Of a stretch of DNA of 64,000 nucleotides, positions 45,163 through 53,172 are shown piece after piece. A program made the translations under genes and the position numbers. The DNA is from Agrilactobacillus yilanensis (GTDB taxonomy: Bacteria; Bacillota; Bacilli; Lactobacillales; Lactobacillaceae): positions 62,001 to 126,000 of the forward strand of contig NZ_RHOY01000002.1 of NCBI RefSeq assembly GCF_003946725.1. The letters are read 5' to 3'. Position 1 is the stretch's first letter; the number at the start of each line of letters is the position of its first letter. The notes beneath the pieces are model-generated. The model worked only from the letters and a program-made list of their open reading frames with translations, had not been told where the DNA came from and did not search any database.

Positions 45163-45164
45163 TA

Positions 45165-45578
45165 TTAAACCTCCAATGCGTTGTATTGTTCGTCAGAAAC
45201 AGGTTCCAGCCATTCTGGTGTCCCAGCAGTAATGGCAATATGACTAAACCAACTATCTTTAGTAGCGCCGTGCCAGTGCTTCACACCGTCGTGAGTTACA
45301 ATCACATCTCCAGGTACTAGATGTTGTGCGGGCTGTCCAGCTTCTTGATACCAGCCTTCGCCGCCAGTCACTAACAAAATCTGATAACCATCATGATGAA
45401 TATGCCAGTTATTACGGCAACCTGGTTCAAAGGTGACATTGCCCACACCAATATTAACTGCTGGATCATTCACTAGGCCCTGTAAATAACTTTGTCCTAC
45501 AAAAAATTGCGCATAAGCCTCATTTTTAGGTCCAACTGGGAAAAGCCCACCATTTTTTAACGTTTCATTTTTAGCCAT
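45165..45578 (-). CDS. Cupin-domain protein
   Basis: The 137-residue single-domain cupin has metal-ligand candidates in NNWHIHHDGYQILLV and GVKHWHGA, with the PGDVIV turn between. I choose ATG 45578 (protein MAKNETLKNGG) because GGAGG sits eight bases before it; an upstream in-frame ATG at 45593 overlaps that ribosome site. It pairs with the CMD-family gene, an arrangement frequent in lactobacilli near oxidoreductases. The operator-like TACCACCTAGGGTA at 45610 suggests control by the CsoR-family protein at 48852. Confidence 0.87.
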   Translation of the reverse strand: MAKNETLKNGGLFPVGPKNEAYAQFFVGQSYLQGLVNDPAVNIGVGNVTFEPGCRNNWHIHHDGYQILLVTGGEGWYQEAGQPAQHLVPGDVIVTHDGVKHWHGATKDSWFSHIAITAGTPEWLEPVSDEQYNALEV

Positions 45579-45609
45579 AATTAAAACCTCCATTATTTAT
45601 GTTTTTATA

Positions 45610-45623
45610 TACCACCTAGGGTA
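45610..45623. promoter_or_regulatory. TACC-N6-GGTA operator, copy 4
   Basis: TACCACCTAGGGTA lies between flavodoxin and cupin genes; on the minus strand TATATA (a possible -10) directly follows it. Confidence 0.55.
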
Positions 45624-45624
45624 A

Positions 45625-46122
45625 TTAATTAACTGTCATTTGCGCCAACCAGTTTTTAATCGCCTGATCACTTTGTTGCACTTTTGACCCGCGGACAGGC
45701 AATCCAGTTTGAATCGTGCTTTGGGGGCAAAGCTGTTGTAATTCGGTCACACTTTGGCCTAATCGGCTGCCTTCATGGGTACAAAATGGATAGATCGTTT
45801 TACCGCTTAAATCTGTATTTTCTAAAAAAGTGGCCACTGCTCTAGGAAAACGACCCCACCAAATTGGATAGCCCAGAAATAAAGTGTTTGCCTTAGACCA
45901 ATCAAGTGCTAAGGGGATGATCTCCGGGCGCGCTTGATTGGTGGCCTCCGCCTTAGTGACTTGTAAAAGTGTTTGATAATCTTCTGGATAAGATTTTTCA
46001 GCTTTTAAAGGCACTAATTGGCTTTCCGTCAAAGCAGCAATTTTTTCGGCCACCACTACGGTATTGCCAGTAGTTTGGCCTTGGCTATGATCAAAATATA
46101 ATACAACTGCCATTTTACACAT
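45625..46122 (-). CDS. Flavodoxin-like protein
   Basis: The 165-residue protein has the N-terminal phosphate loop region YFDHSQGQTTGNTVVVAEKI, LFLGYPIWWGRFPRAVATFLE (FMN isoalloxazine side) and IYPFCTHEGSRLG. It matches the flavodoxin_4 type found in many Firmicutes rather than an electron carrier with an acidic loop. A second start at ATG 46113 (MAVVLYF) is possible; GGAAAG lies upstream of both. It sits between LysR and cupin genes on the same strand, and the operator of the cupin unit touches its stop. Confidence 0.86.
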   Translation of the reverse strand: MCKMAVVLYFDHSQGQTTGNTVVVAEKIAALTESQLVPLKAEKSYPEDYQTLLQVTKAEATNQARPEIIPLALDWSKANTLFLGYPIWWGRFPRAVATFLENTDLSGKTIYPFCTHEGSRLGQSVTELQQLCPQSTIQTGLPVRGSKVQQSDQAIKNWLAQMTVN

Positions 46123-46134
46123 CTACTTTCCAAA

Positions 46135-46181
46135 AAAAACGCTATAACATCATCAACAAATTAGATGTTACAGCGTTTTTA
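46135..46181. terminator. Hairpin terminator between LysR and flavodoxin genes
   Basis: AAAAAACGCT-TAACATC / GATGTTA-AGCGTTTTT; separates the two same-strand genes. Confidence 0.8.
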
Positions 46182-46212
46182 TAATAAGGTCTAATGCTTA
46201 TTTAATTCAAAA

Positions 46213-47094
46213 TCATGCCTTAAAAGCATGTTTAAAATAATTAACAAAGGCCCGGCTCACCGGCGATAAAATTCGACTCTTTTTCCAAACTAAAACACAA
46301 TTAGTTTTGATTTCTGGTACCAGTGGCATAAAAACCGTAGCCGTATCTTTAGGATCGCTGACGCCTTCGATAACTAATGCCGACCCCATACCACGAGCCA
46401 CTAATGGCCGTACATTAAAAATTAAATTAAAAGTTCCAACAATATTTAACTTTGAAAGTGGGACATTTGCCCAATCTGCCAGCATATTTTGAACGGCGCT
46501 ACGCTCTCCAGTCAATAACGGTAAGTGGCTAACATCTGTAGGTGTCACCGCTTTTTGCCCCGCTAAAAAATCTGCTTGAGAAACCAGTAGACCCCAACGT
46601 TCTGTTCTAGGCAATACAACTTTTTCATATTTGTCCGTGATCACTGGTTCTAGCAAAATTGCCACGTCAATCAAGCCTTTTTCTAACTTATCAACGATAT
46701 CATCACTTGTCCCGCTGAAAATATTAAACGTTACCTGGGGATAATCGCTGACAAAGGTCTCCAAAATCATTGCTAACGTATCTGAGTTATCTGCTTCAAC
46801 ACAACCTATCGAAATCCGCCCGCTGAAGAGTTGTTGTTTGCGATCTGCGAATTCTTGGGCGGTTTGCTGCGTTAAAGTTAAAATATCTTCTGCTCGACTT
46901 TTTAAAAATAAACCCGCTTCCGTTAACGTCATCTGTTTTTTAGAACGAATGAATAGCGTCGTTCCCAATTCGTCTTCTAACTCCTTTAGCTGCCGACTTA
47001 GCGTGGGTTGAGTAATATGCAGCACTTCAGCTGCCTTTGAAATTGTACCTTCTTCAGCAATTGTCCAAAAATATCTTAATAAACGAATCTCCAT
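46213..47094 (-). CDS. LysR-family transcriptional regulator
   Basis: The protein has 293 residues. The N-terminal winged helix (MEIRLLRYFWTIAEEGTISKAAEVLHITQPTLSRQLKELEDELGTTLFIRSKKQMTLTEAG) is a textbook LysR domain, followed by a periplasmic-binding-like effector domain. I choose ATG 47094, preceded by AGAGGTG; an in-frame ATG at 47112 would place the ribosome site inside the coding region. It precedes the flavodoxin gene, which is its most likely target. Confidence 0.92.
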   Translation of the reverse strand: MEIRLLRYFWTIAEEGTISKAAEVLHITQPTLSRQLKELEDELGTTLFIRSKKQMTLTEAGLFLKSRAEDILTLTQQTAQEFADRKQQLFSGRISIGCVEADNSDTLAMILETFVSDYPQVTFNIFSGTSDDIVDKLEKGLIDVAILLEPVITDKYEKVVLPRTERWGLLVSQADFLAGQKAVTPTDVSHLPLLTGERSAVQNMLADWANVPLSKLNIVGTFNLIFNVRPLVARGMGSALVIEGVSDPKDTATVFMPLVPEIKTNCVLVWKKSRILSPVSRAFVNYFKHAFKA

Positions 47095-47243
47095 GACCAC
47101 ACCTCTTTTCATTTATTGTAACAAAAAACTAGTCTATGAAGTGGCGTAATCTAACGCCGTACCGAATATGACAATTCACAGTAGTGTGCCCTCTTAAAAA
47201 GCAGAATATTAGAAAATAATCAAGTTAACATTGATAGTCATCT

Positions 47244-47864
47244 ATGTATAGCAATATCACTACAAGCTATATTGATGAACAAAAAGAGTTAAAGAAATAT
47301 CAAGATGAAGTCCTAAATAAAGCGCGTGAAACAATGTCTGAAGAAGATATTGCTTACATTGAAGAAGACCTCCGTTCACCATGTACACAAGAAATAGCTG
47401 TATTTAGAGCCTTTGCAGAAATTGTTGAAAAAGCAGAAGAGCGCGTGGTTGTTATAGACACTGCACCCACAGGCCATACACTGCTGCTATTAGATGCCAC
47501 ACAAAGCTACCATAAAGAAATAGCACGTTCACAAGGAGACATTCCCGTAAGTGTCAAAAAGCTATTACCAAGACTGCGAAATAATGAAGAAACGGAAGTT
47601 ATTATTGTGACATTAGCAGAGGCAACACCGGTCTATGAAGCTATTCGCCTCGAAGATGATCTAAAACGTGCAGGGATTTCTAGTAAGTGGTGGATAATTA
47701 ACACTTCTCTGTATTCATCAGGAACTAGAAATAAATTATTGCAAGCTAAAGCAAGTAATGAAATCGAATGGATAAATAAAGTAGATGAACGCACTAATCA
47801 TCACTATGCTCTAATCGGCTGGAATGCAAATAATATCAAGGGTCACAATTTAAGAAACCTATGA
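47244..47864 (+). pseudogene. arsA: Truncated arsenical pump ATPase ArsA (C-terminal remnant)
   Basis: The 206 residues match the C-terminal half of ArsA: KARETMSEEDIAYIEEDLRSPCTQEIAVFRAFAEIVEKAE, the switch II motif DTAPTGHTLLLLDATQSYHKEI, VSVKKLLPRLRN and EWINKVDERT. ArsA is about 580 residues with two P-loop domains. Here no P-loop (GKGGVGKT) is present and an in-frame stop lies 3 codons before ATG 47244. No arsD, arsB or arsR is adjacent. It cannot be a working arsenite pump ATPase; it is a leftover of an ars operon. There is no good ribosome site. Confidence 0.85.
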
Positions 47865-47884
47865 CTCACTATAAAAATGATAAT

Positions 47885-47920
47885 AAAAAACGATCATTTA
47901 AATATAAATGATCGTTTTTT
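47885..47920. terminator. Bidirectional terminator
   Basis: AAAAAACGATCATTTA / ATAAATGATCGTTTTTT between the arsA remnant and the gene at 47950. Confidence 0.88.
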
Positions 47921-47949
47921 ATGCTTCTATTTAACAGCTTACTAAAGAT

Positions 47950-48198
47950 TTAGCTGACAGCCAGCCAGTCATTGTCTAACAATTGATGTTTTGTTTTAGA
48001 CAACGGTAACCAAAGTTTTTCATGTTTAATTTTCGTTAAGCCACTCCAAAACAATGGATCTTGCTTTTGCTGTACCGTTGTTTCCACGGCCACCACATGC
48101 CCCGTTTCCGTAACCCCACAAATCTTGGGATAGTGGACACTGAGTAATTGTGTTGGTATAACCTCATTTGTACTAACTTGCTGCTTATCCTTGGCCAT
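47950..48198 (-). CDS. Small protein of unknown function downstream of trxA
   Basis: The 82-residue protein starts at ATG 48198, with GGGGCGG upstream; an in-frame ATG at 48222 is less likely. It is soluble with no recognised motif (LLSVHYPKICGVTETGHVVAVETTV, then LTKIKHEKLWLPLSKTKHQLL). It lies 36 bases after trxA on the same strand with no terminator between, so it is part of the trxA unit under TACC-N6-GGTA control. One Cys only. Confidence 0.65.
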   Translation of the reverse strand: MAKDKQQVSTNEVIPTQLLSVHYPKICGVTETGHVVAVETTVQQKQDPLFWSGLTKIKHEKLWLPLSKTKHQLLDNDWLAVS

Positions 48199-48234
48199 CA
48201 AAATCCGCCCCTTATATTGCACTTTTCTTTTTAA

Positions 48235-48546
48235 TTAAACATAAAGCTCCAATTGCTTCTTTAATGCATCTTTTGGCCGTACGCCGACTAGACGATTGAC
48301 CAATTCCCCATCTTTAAAGAATAAAAGCGTTGGGATACTTTGGACGCCATAACGAACAGCTAATTCTTGTTCTTCATCCACATTGACCTTATCAATCTGT
48401 AGTTCATCGTCATCAAAATCTTTGGCAAGATCATCTAAAATTGGCGCTTGCGCCCGACAAGGACCGCACCAACTAGCCCAAAAATCCACCAAATGTACGC
48501 CCTCTTGAATTGTTTCGTCAAAGTTCTTTGCTGTTAAATCTGCCAT
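48235..48546 (-). CDS. trxA: Thioredoxin
   Basis: The 103-residue thioredoxin has active site WASWCGPCR (C27, C30) and the cis-proline segment SIPTLLFFKDGE. I choose ATG 48546 (MADLTAKNF) with AGGGG eight bases upstream. It reduces protein disulfides and can also reduce persulfides. It is unusual in being divergent from a CsoR-family repressor gene, with operators for that protein over the trxA promoter (48708-48736), implying control by reactive sulfur or a related signal rather than general redox stress. Confidence 0.94.
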   Translation of the reverse strand: MADLTAKNFDETIQEGVHLVDFWASWCGPCRAQAPILDDLAKDFDDDELQIDKVNVDEEQELAVRYGVQSIPTLLFFKDGELVNRLVGVRPKDALKKQLELYV

Positions 48547-48608
48547 CCTAAGCACCCCTATTACTAAATTTTAGAGTAATTAACGCTTCAGCTAACACTA
48601 TTCTTAAT

Positions 48609-48622
48609 TACCCCAAGTGGTA
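48609..48622. promoter_or_regulatory. TACC-N6-GGTA operator, copy 1
   Basis: TACCCCAAGTGGTA, 63 bases before the trxA start and downstream of its predicted promoter. Confidence 0.6.
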
Positions 48623-48692
48623 TTTATTGTAAAAATAGCTTTATATAAGCCTTTATATACTATATAAGAAGACAATTAGTACTTCTTAAAAA

Positions 48693-48736
48693 TACCTTAC
48701 AGGGTATATTAAACAACTTAAATTGTGTTTTGTCAA
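48693..48736 (-). promoter_or_regulatory. trxA promoter with TACC-N6-GGTA operator, copy 2
   Basis: On the minus strand TTGACA (48736-48731), 17-base spacer, TTTAAT (48713-48708), with the operator TACCTTACAGGGTA at 48693-48706 touching the -10 and covering the start site. Confidence 0.7.
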
Positions 48737-48766
48737 CCATTAATAGTATTAAAACATCCCTATTAA

Positions 48767-48795
48767 TTGACAACATATACCCATCACGGTATTAT
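48767..48795 (+). promoter_or_regulatory. Promoter of the CsoR-family gene with TACC-N6-GGTA operator, copy 3
   Basis: TTGACA (48767-48772), 17-base spacer, TATTAT (48790-48795). The operator TACCCATCACGGTA (48778-48791) occupies the spacer, an ideal place for repression. Confidence 0.75.
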
Positions 48796-48851
48796 AACTA
48801 TAATTATATTAATTTAAAAACAGAATACTTTATTGAAAGTAGGTCTTAAAA

Positions 48852-49121
48852 ATGCCAGAAACACCCGCTGATAAGAAAAAAATGATTAATCGTTTAAAAC
48901 GAGCTGAAGGCCAGCTACGGGGTATACAAAAGATGATTGCTGATGATAAAGCCTGTGCTGATGTGATGACTCAACTCAGCGCTGTCCGTTCCAGCATTGA
49001 CCGGGCCATGGGTTTAGTCGTTGCCCAAAATTTGCGAAACTGCTTTGAAAACCCAGATGCCGATCCTAATGATCAATCAAAAAAATTGGATGAAGCAATT
49101 AATATGGTTATTAAAAAATAA
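48852..49121 (+). CDS. CsoR/FrmR/CstR-family repressor lacking the metal-ligand histidine
   Basis: The 89-residue four-helix DUF156 protein has INRLKRAEGQLRGIQKMI at the N-terminus and AVRSSIDRAMGLVVAQNLRNC in helix 2. The two sensing cysteines C35 and C64 are kept at the family spacing of 29, but the position of the copper-binding His of CsoR is Asn60. This argues against Cu(I) sensing and for a CstR-type persulfide sensor, in which the two cysteines cross-link. Its own promoter, the trxA promoter and the cupin unit carry TACC-N6-GGTA. AAAGTAGG precedes ATG 48852. Confidence 0.88.
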   Translation: MPETPADKKKMINRLKRAEGQLRGIQKMIADDKACADVMTQLSAVRSSIDRAMGLVVAQNLRNCFENPDADPNDQSKKLDEAINMVIKK

Positions 49122-49189
49122 TTTGACTAATTTTAATTCCCGGTTGACGCCTTTAAAAATAACTGCTATGCTTTTAGACAATAATTCAT

Positions 49190-49402
49190 CGAAAAATATC
49201 TGAACTAAGTAATGCTTTGTCTGGGTGTCAGAAAGCCGGTGGTTGCTGCGAATCGGTCAGGATAAAGTACAGAAATACCAGATAGAACTTGGGTCACCAA
49301 GCGGGCAACCGTTATCATAGAGGAGTATCATTTTTTATGATGCTTAAATTGGGTGGTACCACGGTTAATCGTCCCTATTGCTTCGGCAGTAGGGACTTTT
49401 TT
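49190..49402 (+). ncRNA. T-box leader (possibly tyrosine-specific)
   Basis: The conserved T-box GGGTGGTACCACGG (about 49352-49365) is preceded by a long structured Stem I region and followed by a terminator whose left arm overlaps the antiterminator. In the presumed specifier loop the triplet TAC at 49268-49270 (AAAGTACAGAA) suggests tRNA-Tyr, but I cannot fold it to confirm. Uncharged tRNA should switch on the NhaC-family transporter. Confidence 0.88.
49369..49402 (+). terminator. T-box terminator
   Basis: GTCCCTA-TGC / GCA-TAGGGAC with a TTCG loop and seven T. Confidence 0.88.
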
Positions 49403-49437
49403 TGTTTTCGGAAATAAAAAATTGGGAGTGTTCAACG

Positions 49438-50811
49438 ATGACAAAGCAAGTTAGTTTTAAAGAAGCAATTATTATTTTGATTTTAATGTTGGCCGTTTTA
49501 GGAACTGGGGTTATCAAATTCGGCTTATCACCACAAACACCGGTATTATTAGTCATTGGTTTATTAATTTTATGGGCCAAAATTCGAAAAAACAGCTGGG
49601 ATGAGATCCATAGCGGCATTATCGACGGTGTTAAAAATGGGATTGTCCCTATTTTCATTTTTATTTTAATCGGCGCTTTAATTGGTATCTGGATCGCAGC
49701 GGGCATTATTCCATCTATGATGGTTGCTGGATTTAACTTAATTTCTGTACGTTGGTTCATCCCTTCTGTCTTTTTAGTTTGTGCCGTTGTTGGCACTTCT
49801 ATCGGGAGTGCCTTCACCATTATTTCAACCATTGGGATTGCCTTGTTTGGGATGGGCACCACCTTAGGCATCAATCCCGCTCTAGTCGCCGGCGCCGTAA
49901 TTTCTGGAGCGATCTTCGGTGATAAAACATCCCCACTATCAGACTCTACCAATTTAGCCGCCGCTATTGCTGAAGATGATTTGTTTGCTCATATTAAAAA
50001 CTTAATGTGGACAACAATTCCTGCTTTTTTAATCTCATTAATTTTATATACAATCATCGGGCATTCTGTAAGTTCTACAGCAACGATTGGTAATGTACAA
50101 GAAACCGTTCACGTTTTAACAACTAACTTTAACGTCTCCTGGTGGGCGATCGTACCTATTGCTTTATTGTTCGTCTGTGCCTTTATGAAAATCCCAGCAA
50201 TTTTCACTTTAATTTTGAACATCGTCGTTTCTACAGCAATGGTTTTTATTCACAATCCCAAAACATCCATCTCAGCTATCGCAGGTTATATCGACAACGG
50301 TTTTGTTTCTAAAACCGGACATGCCAGTGTGGACGCACTCTTAACGCGCGGTGGTATCGCCTCCATGATGGGTACAATTTCATTAATTTTTCTAACATTA
50401 TCCTTAGGTGGTCTGTTGATGAAATTCGGCGTTATTCAAACCGCAATGACGCCCCTCTCTAAAAAGCTCAAAACCCCTGGCTCTGTAGTTACTGCAGCTA
50501 TTTTATCCGGTATCGGCGTTAACGTCTTTGTCGGCGAACAATACCTTTCTGTTATTTTGCCAGGTAAAGCCTTTAAACAGACTTTTAATGACCATGGGTT
50601 AGACAATTTGGCTTTAAGTCGGGTTTTAGAAGATGGTGGTACTGTCATTAATTACCTTGTCCCTTGGGGCGTTGCCGGGGCTTTTGCCGCTAACACTTTA
50701 GGGGTATCTACTATGGCCTTATTACCATTTTGTTTCTTCAGTTTATTATCCCCAATCCTATCCATTCTTAGCGGCTTCACCGGGATTGGTTTAAAACGGC
50801 TAAAAGCCTAA
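49438..50811 (+). CDS. NhaC-family transporter (annotated class: Na+/H+ antiporter)
   Basis: The 457-residue membrane protein has about 11 helices. NhaC-type motifs are FILIGALIGIWIAAGIIPSMM, GTSIGSAFTIISTIGIALFGMGTTLGINPALVAGAVISGAIFGDKTSPLSDSTNLAAA and ALSRVLEDGGTVINYLVPWGVAGAF. I choose ATG 49438 after GGGAGTG; the upstream TTG at 49402 lies in the terminator T run. Control by an amino-acid-sensing T-box means it more likely moves an amino acid or its amine in exchange for Na+ or H+ than serves sodium homeostasis. Confidence 0.9.
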   Translation: MTKQVSFKEAIIILILMLAVLGTGVIKFGLSPQTPVLLVIGLLILWAKIRKNSWDEIHSGIIDGVKNGIVPIFIFILIGALIGIWIAAGIIPSMMVAGFNLISVRWFIPSVFLVCAVVGTSIGSAFTIISTIGIALFGMGTTLGINPALVAGAVISGAIFGDKTSPLSDSTNLAAAIAEDDLFAHIKNLMWTTIPAFLISLILYTIIGHSVSSTATIGNVQETVHVLTTNFNVSWWAIVPIALLFVCAFMKIPAIFTLILNIVVSTAMVFIHNPKTSISAIAGYIDNGFVSKTGHASVDALLTRGGIASMMGTISLIFLTLSLGGLLMKFGVIQTAMTPLSKKLKTPGSVVTAAILSGIGVNVFVGEQYLSVILPGKAFKQTFNDHGLDNLALSRVLEDGGTVINYLVPWGVAGAFAANTLGVSTMALLPFCFFSLLSPILSILSGFTGIGLKRLKA

Positions 50812-50874
50812 ACAGCCGGCTATCAAAAATAACCTGAGTCTAAAGCTGACCCAGGTTATTTTTAATTGGACTTA

Positions 50875-51339
50875 TTATTTAATTTGCTCAGTTAAAGACA
50901 TCATTTCCAGCAAACTTAACGCCGCATCGGCGCCTTTATTACCAGCTTTGGTTCCAGAGCGTTCAATTGCTTGTTCAATGGTATCCGTGGTCACTACGCC
51001 AAACATAACAGGTACTGGTCCATTTAAATTAATTTGGGCAATACCTTTCGCCACTTCATTACTGACCAATTCATAGTGTGAAGTTGCACCCCGAATAACA
51101 GCGCCTAGGGCAATCACCCCATCATATTGGCCGCTGTTCGCTAATTTTTTAGCGATGAAGGGAATTTCAAAAGCCCCTGGTACCCAATAAATAGCCACTT
51201 GCTCTTCTGGAATATCATGCCGGGACAACATATCTAGCGCCCCAGTTAATAATTTCGAGGTTACAAATTCATTAAACCGAGCCACTACAATTGCTGGTTT
51301 ATAATGTGCATTTTGATAATTACCTTGATAAACAGTCAT
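50875..51339 (-). CDS. ribH: 6,7-dimethyl-8-ribityllumazine synthase
   Basis: The 154-residue beta subunit condenses the ribityl-diaminouracil with dihydroxybutanone phosphate. Motifs: [43 protein letters not shown] and [23 protein letters not shown]. It is the last gene of the rib operon, 11 bases after ribBA. Confidence 0.96.
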   Translation of the reverse strand: MTVYQGNYQNAHYKPAIVVARFNEFVTSKLLTGALDMLSRHDIPEEQVAIYWVPGAFEIPFIAKKLANSGQYDGVIALGAVIRGATSHYELVSNEVAKGIAQINLNGPVPVMFGVVTTDTIEQAIERSGTKAGNKGADAALSLLEMMSLTEQIK

Positions 51340-51350
51340 AAAAAAGCCTC

Positions 51351-52562
51351 CTATAAAACTAATTGATGGTGAAATTTATTTTTCTTAGTCGTTAAATAAC
51401 CATAGTTCTCAGCATAGACCGTGGTTTCCAATGGAATACGTTTGACCACTTCAATACCATGGGCCTCTAGCGCCTTAATCTTATCTGGATTATTCGTTAA
51501 TAGCTGGATTTTAGATAAACCCAATTGGTCTAGTATTTCCGCAGCAACGCTATAATCCCTTGCATCCGGCGCAAAACCTAACCGTTCATTAGCTTCATAA
51601 GTATCTAGGCCTTGTTCTTGTAACGCATAGGCCTTAAGTTTATTTAATAACCCAATCCCCCGACCTTCTTGCCGTAAGTAAATAATTGCACCAGCGCCTT
51701 GTTCTTCAATCATCGCCATTGCCTTATCCAGTTGCTCACCACAATCACAGCGATGGGACTCAAAAACTTCTCCAGTAAGACATTCTGAATGCACCCGGAC
51801 AAAAGGCGCTTTCACCTGCCACGGTTCACCTTTGATTAAAACCAAATCCTCTGTACCGTCAGCTTCTGTGTAAAGCCGCAATTTGAAATCGCCTTGAGCG
51901 GTTGGCAGCTTTACTTCAACTTGTTCAGTCACTGGGGATGCTTGGGTGTTTGTTTGCAGCAGCTGCCGATAAGCCGTAATTTCTTCAATCGTAATTAACG
52001 GTAAATCCCAATCTTTTGCCAGTTGCTGTAAATTTTGGTAACGTGCCATATGTCCGTCAGCTTTCATGATTTCACAAATATAAGCCACCGGTGTTACCTT
52101 TGCGATCCGCGTCAAATCAATGGCCGCTTCCGTATGCCCCCGCCGTTTTAAAACACCATCATCTTCGGCAATTAATGGGAAAATATGTCCTGGCCGCTCA
52201 AAGTCGGTGGCTTGACTATCTGCTGCGGCTAAAGCTTGAATTGTTTTAGCGCGATCAAACGCTGAAATACCGGTACTCGTTGTTTTATGATCCACGCTCA
52301 CCGTGAAAGCCGTCCCATAACGTTCCGTATTATGGGTAACCATCGGTAGTAAATCTAGTTTTTTCGCGATTTCCCGGCCGATTGGGGCACATAATAAGCC
52401 CCGGGCATGTTGCGTCATAAAATTCACATTCTCTGGACTGGCAAAGCTGCCGAATCCAACCAAATCACCTTCTGCTTCCCGATTGGCATCATCGGCCACA
52501 ATAATCAATTGGCCTGCTTTTAAAGCGGTGATTGCTTGTTTTATTTTTTCTGTAATTGTCAT
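51351..52562 (-). CDS. ribBA: Bifunctional 3,4-dihydroxy-2-butanone 4-phosphate synthase / GTP cyclohydrolase II
   Basis: The 403 residues form two fused domains. RibB is residues 1-200 ([39 protein letters not shown]); RibA is about 205-403 ([22 protein letters not shown] zinc motif with three Cys, [17 protein letters not shown]). They start the two branches of riboflavin synthesis. I choose ATG 52562 with AAGGAGGTTGTAATT before it; an ATG at 52583 lies upstream of this ribosome site. Gap to ribE is 13 bases. Confidence 0.96.
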   Translation of the reverse strand: MTITEKIKQAITALKAGQLIIVADDANREAEGDLVGFGSFASPENVNFMTQHARGLLCAPIGREIAKKLDLLPMVTHNTERYGTAFTVSVDHKTTSTGISAFDRAKTIQALAAADSQATDFERPGHIFPLIAEDDGVLKRRGHTEAAIDLTRIAKVTPVAYICEIMKADGHMARYQNLQQLAKDWDLPLITIEEITAYRQLLQTNTQASPVTEQVEVKLPTAQGDFKLRLYTEADGTEDLVLIKGEPWQVKAPFVRVHSECLTGEVFESHRCDCGEQLDKAMAMIEEQGAGAIIYLRQEGRGIGLLNKLKAYALQEQGLDTYEANERLGFAPDARDYSVAAEILDQLGLSKIQLLTNNPDKIKALEAHGIEVVKRIPLETTVYAENYGYLTTKKNKFHHQLVL

Positions 52563-52575
52563 AATTACAACCTCC

Positions 52576-53172
52576 TTAGGCATTTAATTCTATTTGTCGG
52601 ATCAAGTATTTACCTAAAATATCTGTTTCTAAATTCACTTGCGCCCCAACTTCTAACGTGCGTAAATTAGTTGTGGCCTGGGAATGTGGAATTAATCCTA
52701 CTTCAAAATCATGGGTCGTCGCATTTATAACGGTTAAACTTGTGCCGTTCAAAGCAACAGAACCCTTTGAAACCACTTGTCGGCAATAAGCTTGCGGTAG
52801 TTCAAAAGTCAAAACTAAGGCATGCTGCTGACGCTTTTTTTGACGTAAGCGCACTACTGTATCCACATGCCCCTGCACAAAGTGGCCTTCAAATCGCTGA
52901 TCCACCCGCAAAGCCCGCTCTAAATTGACGGCCTGACCTGTTTTGGCATTTTTAAAATGACTGCGTTGGAAAGTCTCTGGCATCATTTCGGCCATAAAAG
53001 TTGTTGCATCTACGTCCGTCACCGTCAAACAAACACCGTCTACTGCAATACTATCGCCAATTTTCACGGTCTCTAAAAATGAGTCTGGCGCCTGGCAAGT
53101 CAGCTTTAATTCATGAATTTGCCGATAAATACTTTTTAATTTACCTTGCACCTGAATCAAGCCTGTAAACAT
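52576..53172 (-). CDS. ribE: Riboflavin synthase, alpha subunit
   Basis: The 198-residue protein has the two typical tandem lumazine-binding barrels: MFTGLIQVQGKL with IGDSIAVDGVCLTV, and FVQGHVDT with GSVALNGTSLTVI. It dismutates two lumazines to riboflavin. Its start overlaps the end of ribD by 16 bases, giving translational coupling. Confidence 0.95.
   Translation of the reverse strand: MFTGLIQVQGKLKSIYRQIHELKLTCQAPDSFLETVKIGDSIAVDGVCLTVTDVDATTFMAEMMPETFQRSHFKNAKTGQAVNLERALRVDQRFEGHFVQGHVDTVVRLRQKKRQQHALVLTFELPQAYCRQVVSKGSVALNGTSLTVINATTHDFEVGLIPHSQATTNLRTLEVGAQVNLETDILGKYLIRQIELNA

Noticed and set aside
48852-49121. Copper-sensing CsoR controlling copper export
   Set aside because: The metal-ligand His is Asn and no copA/copZ gene is adjacent.
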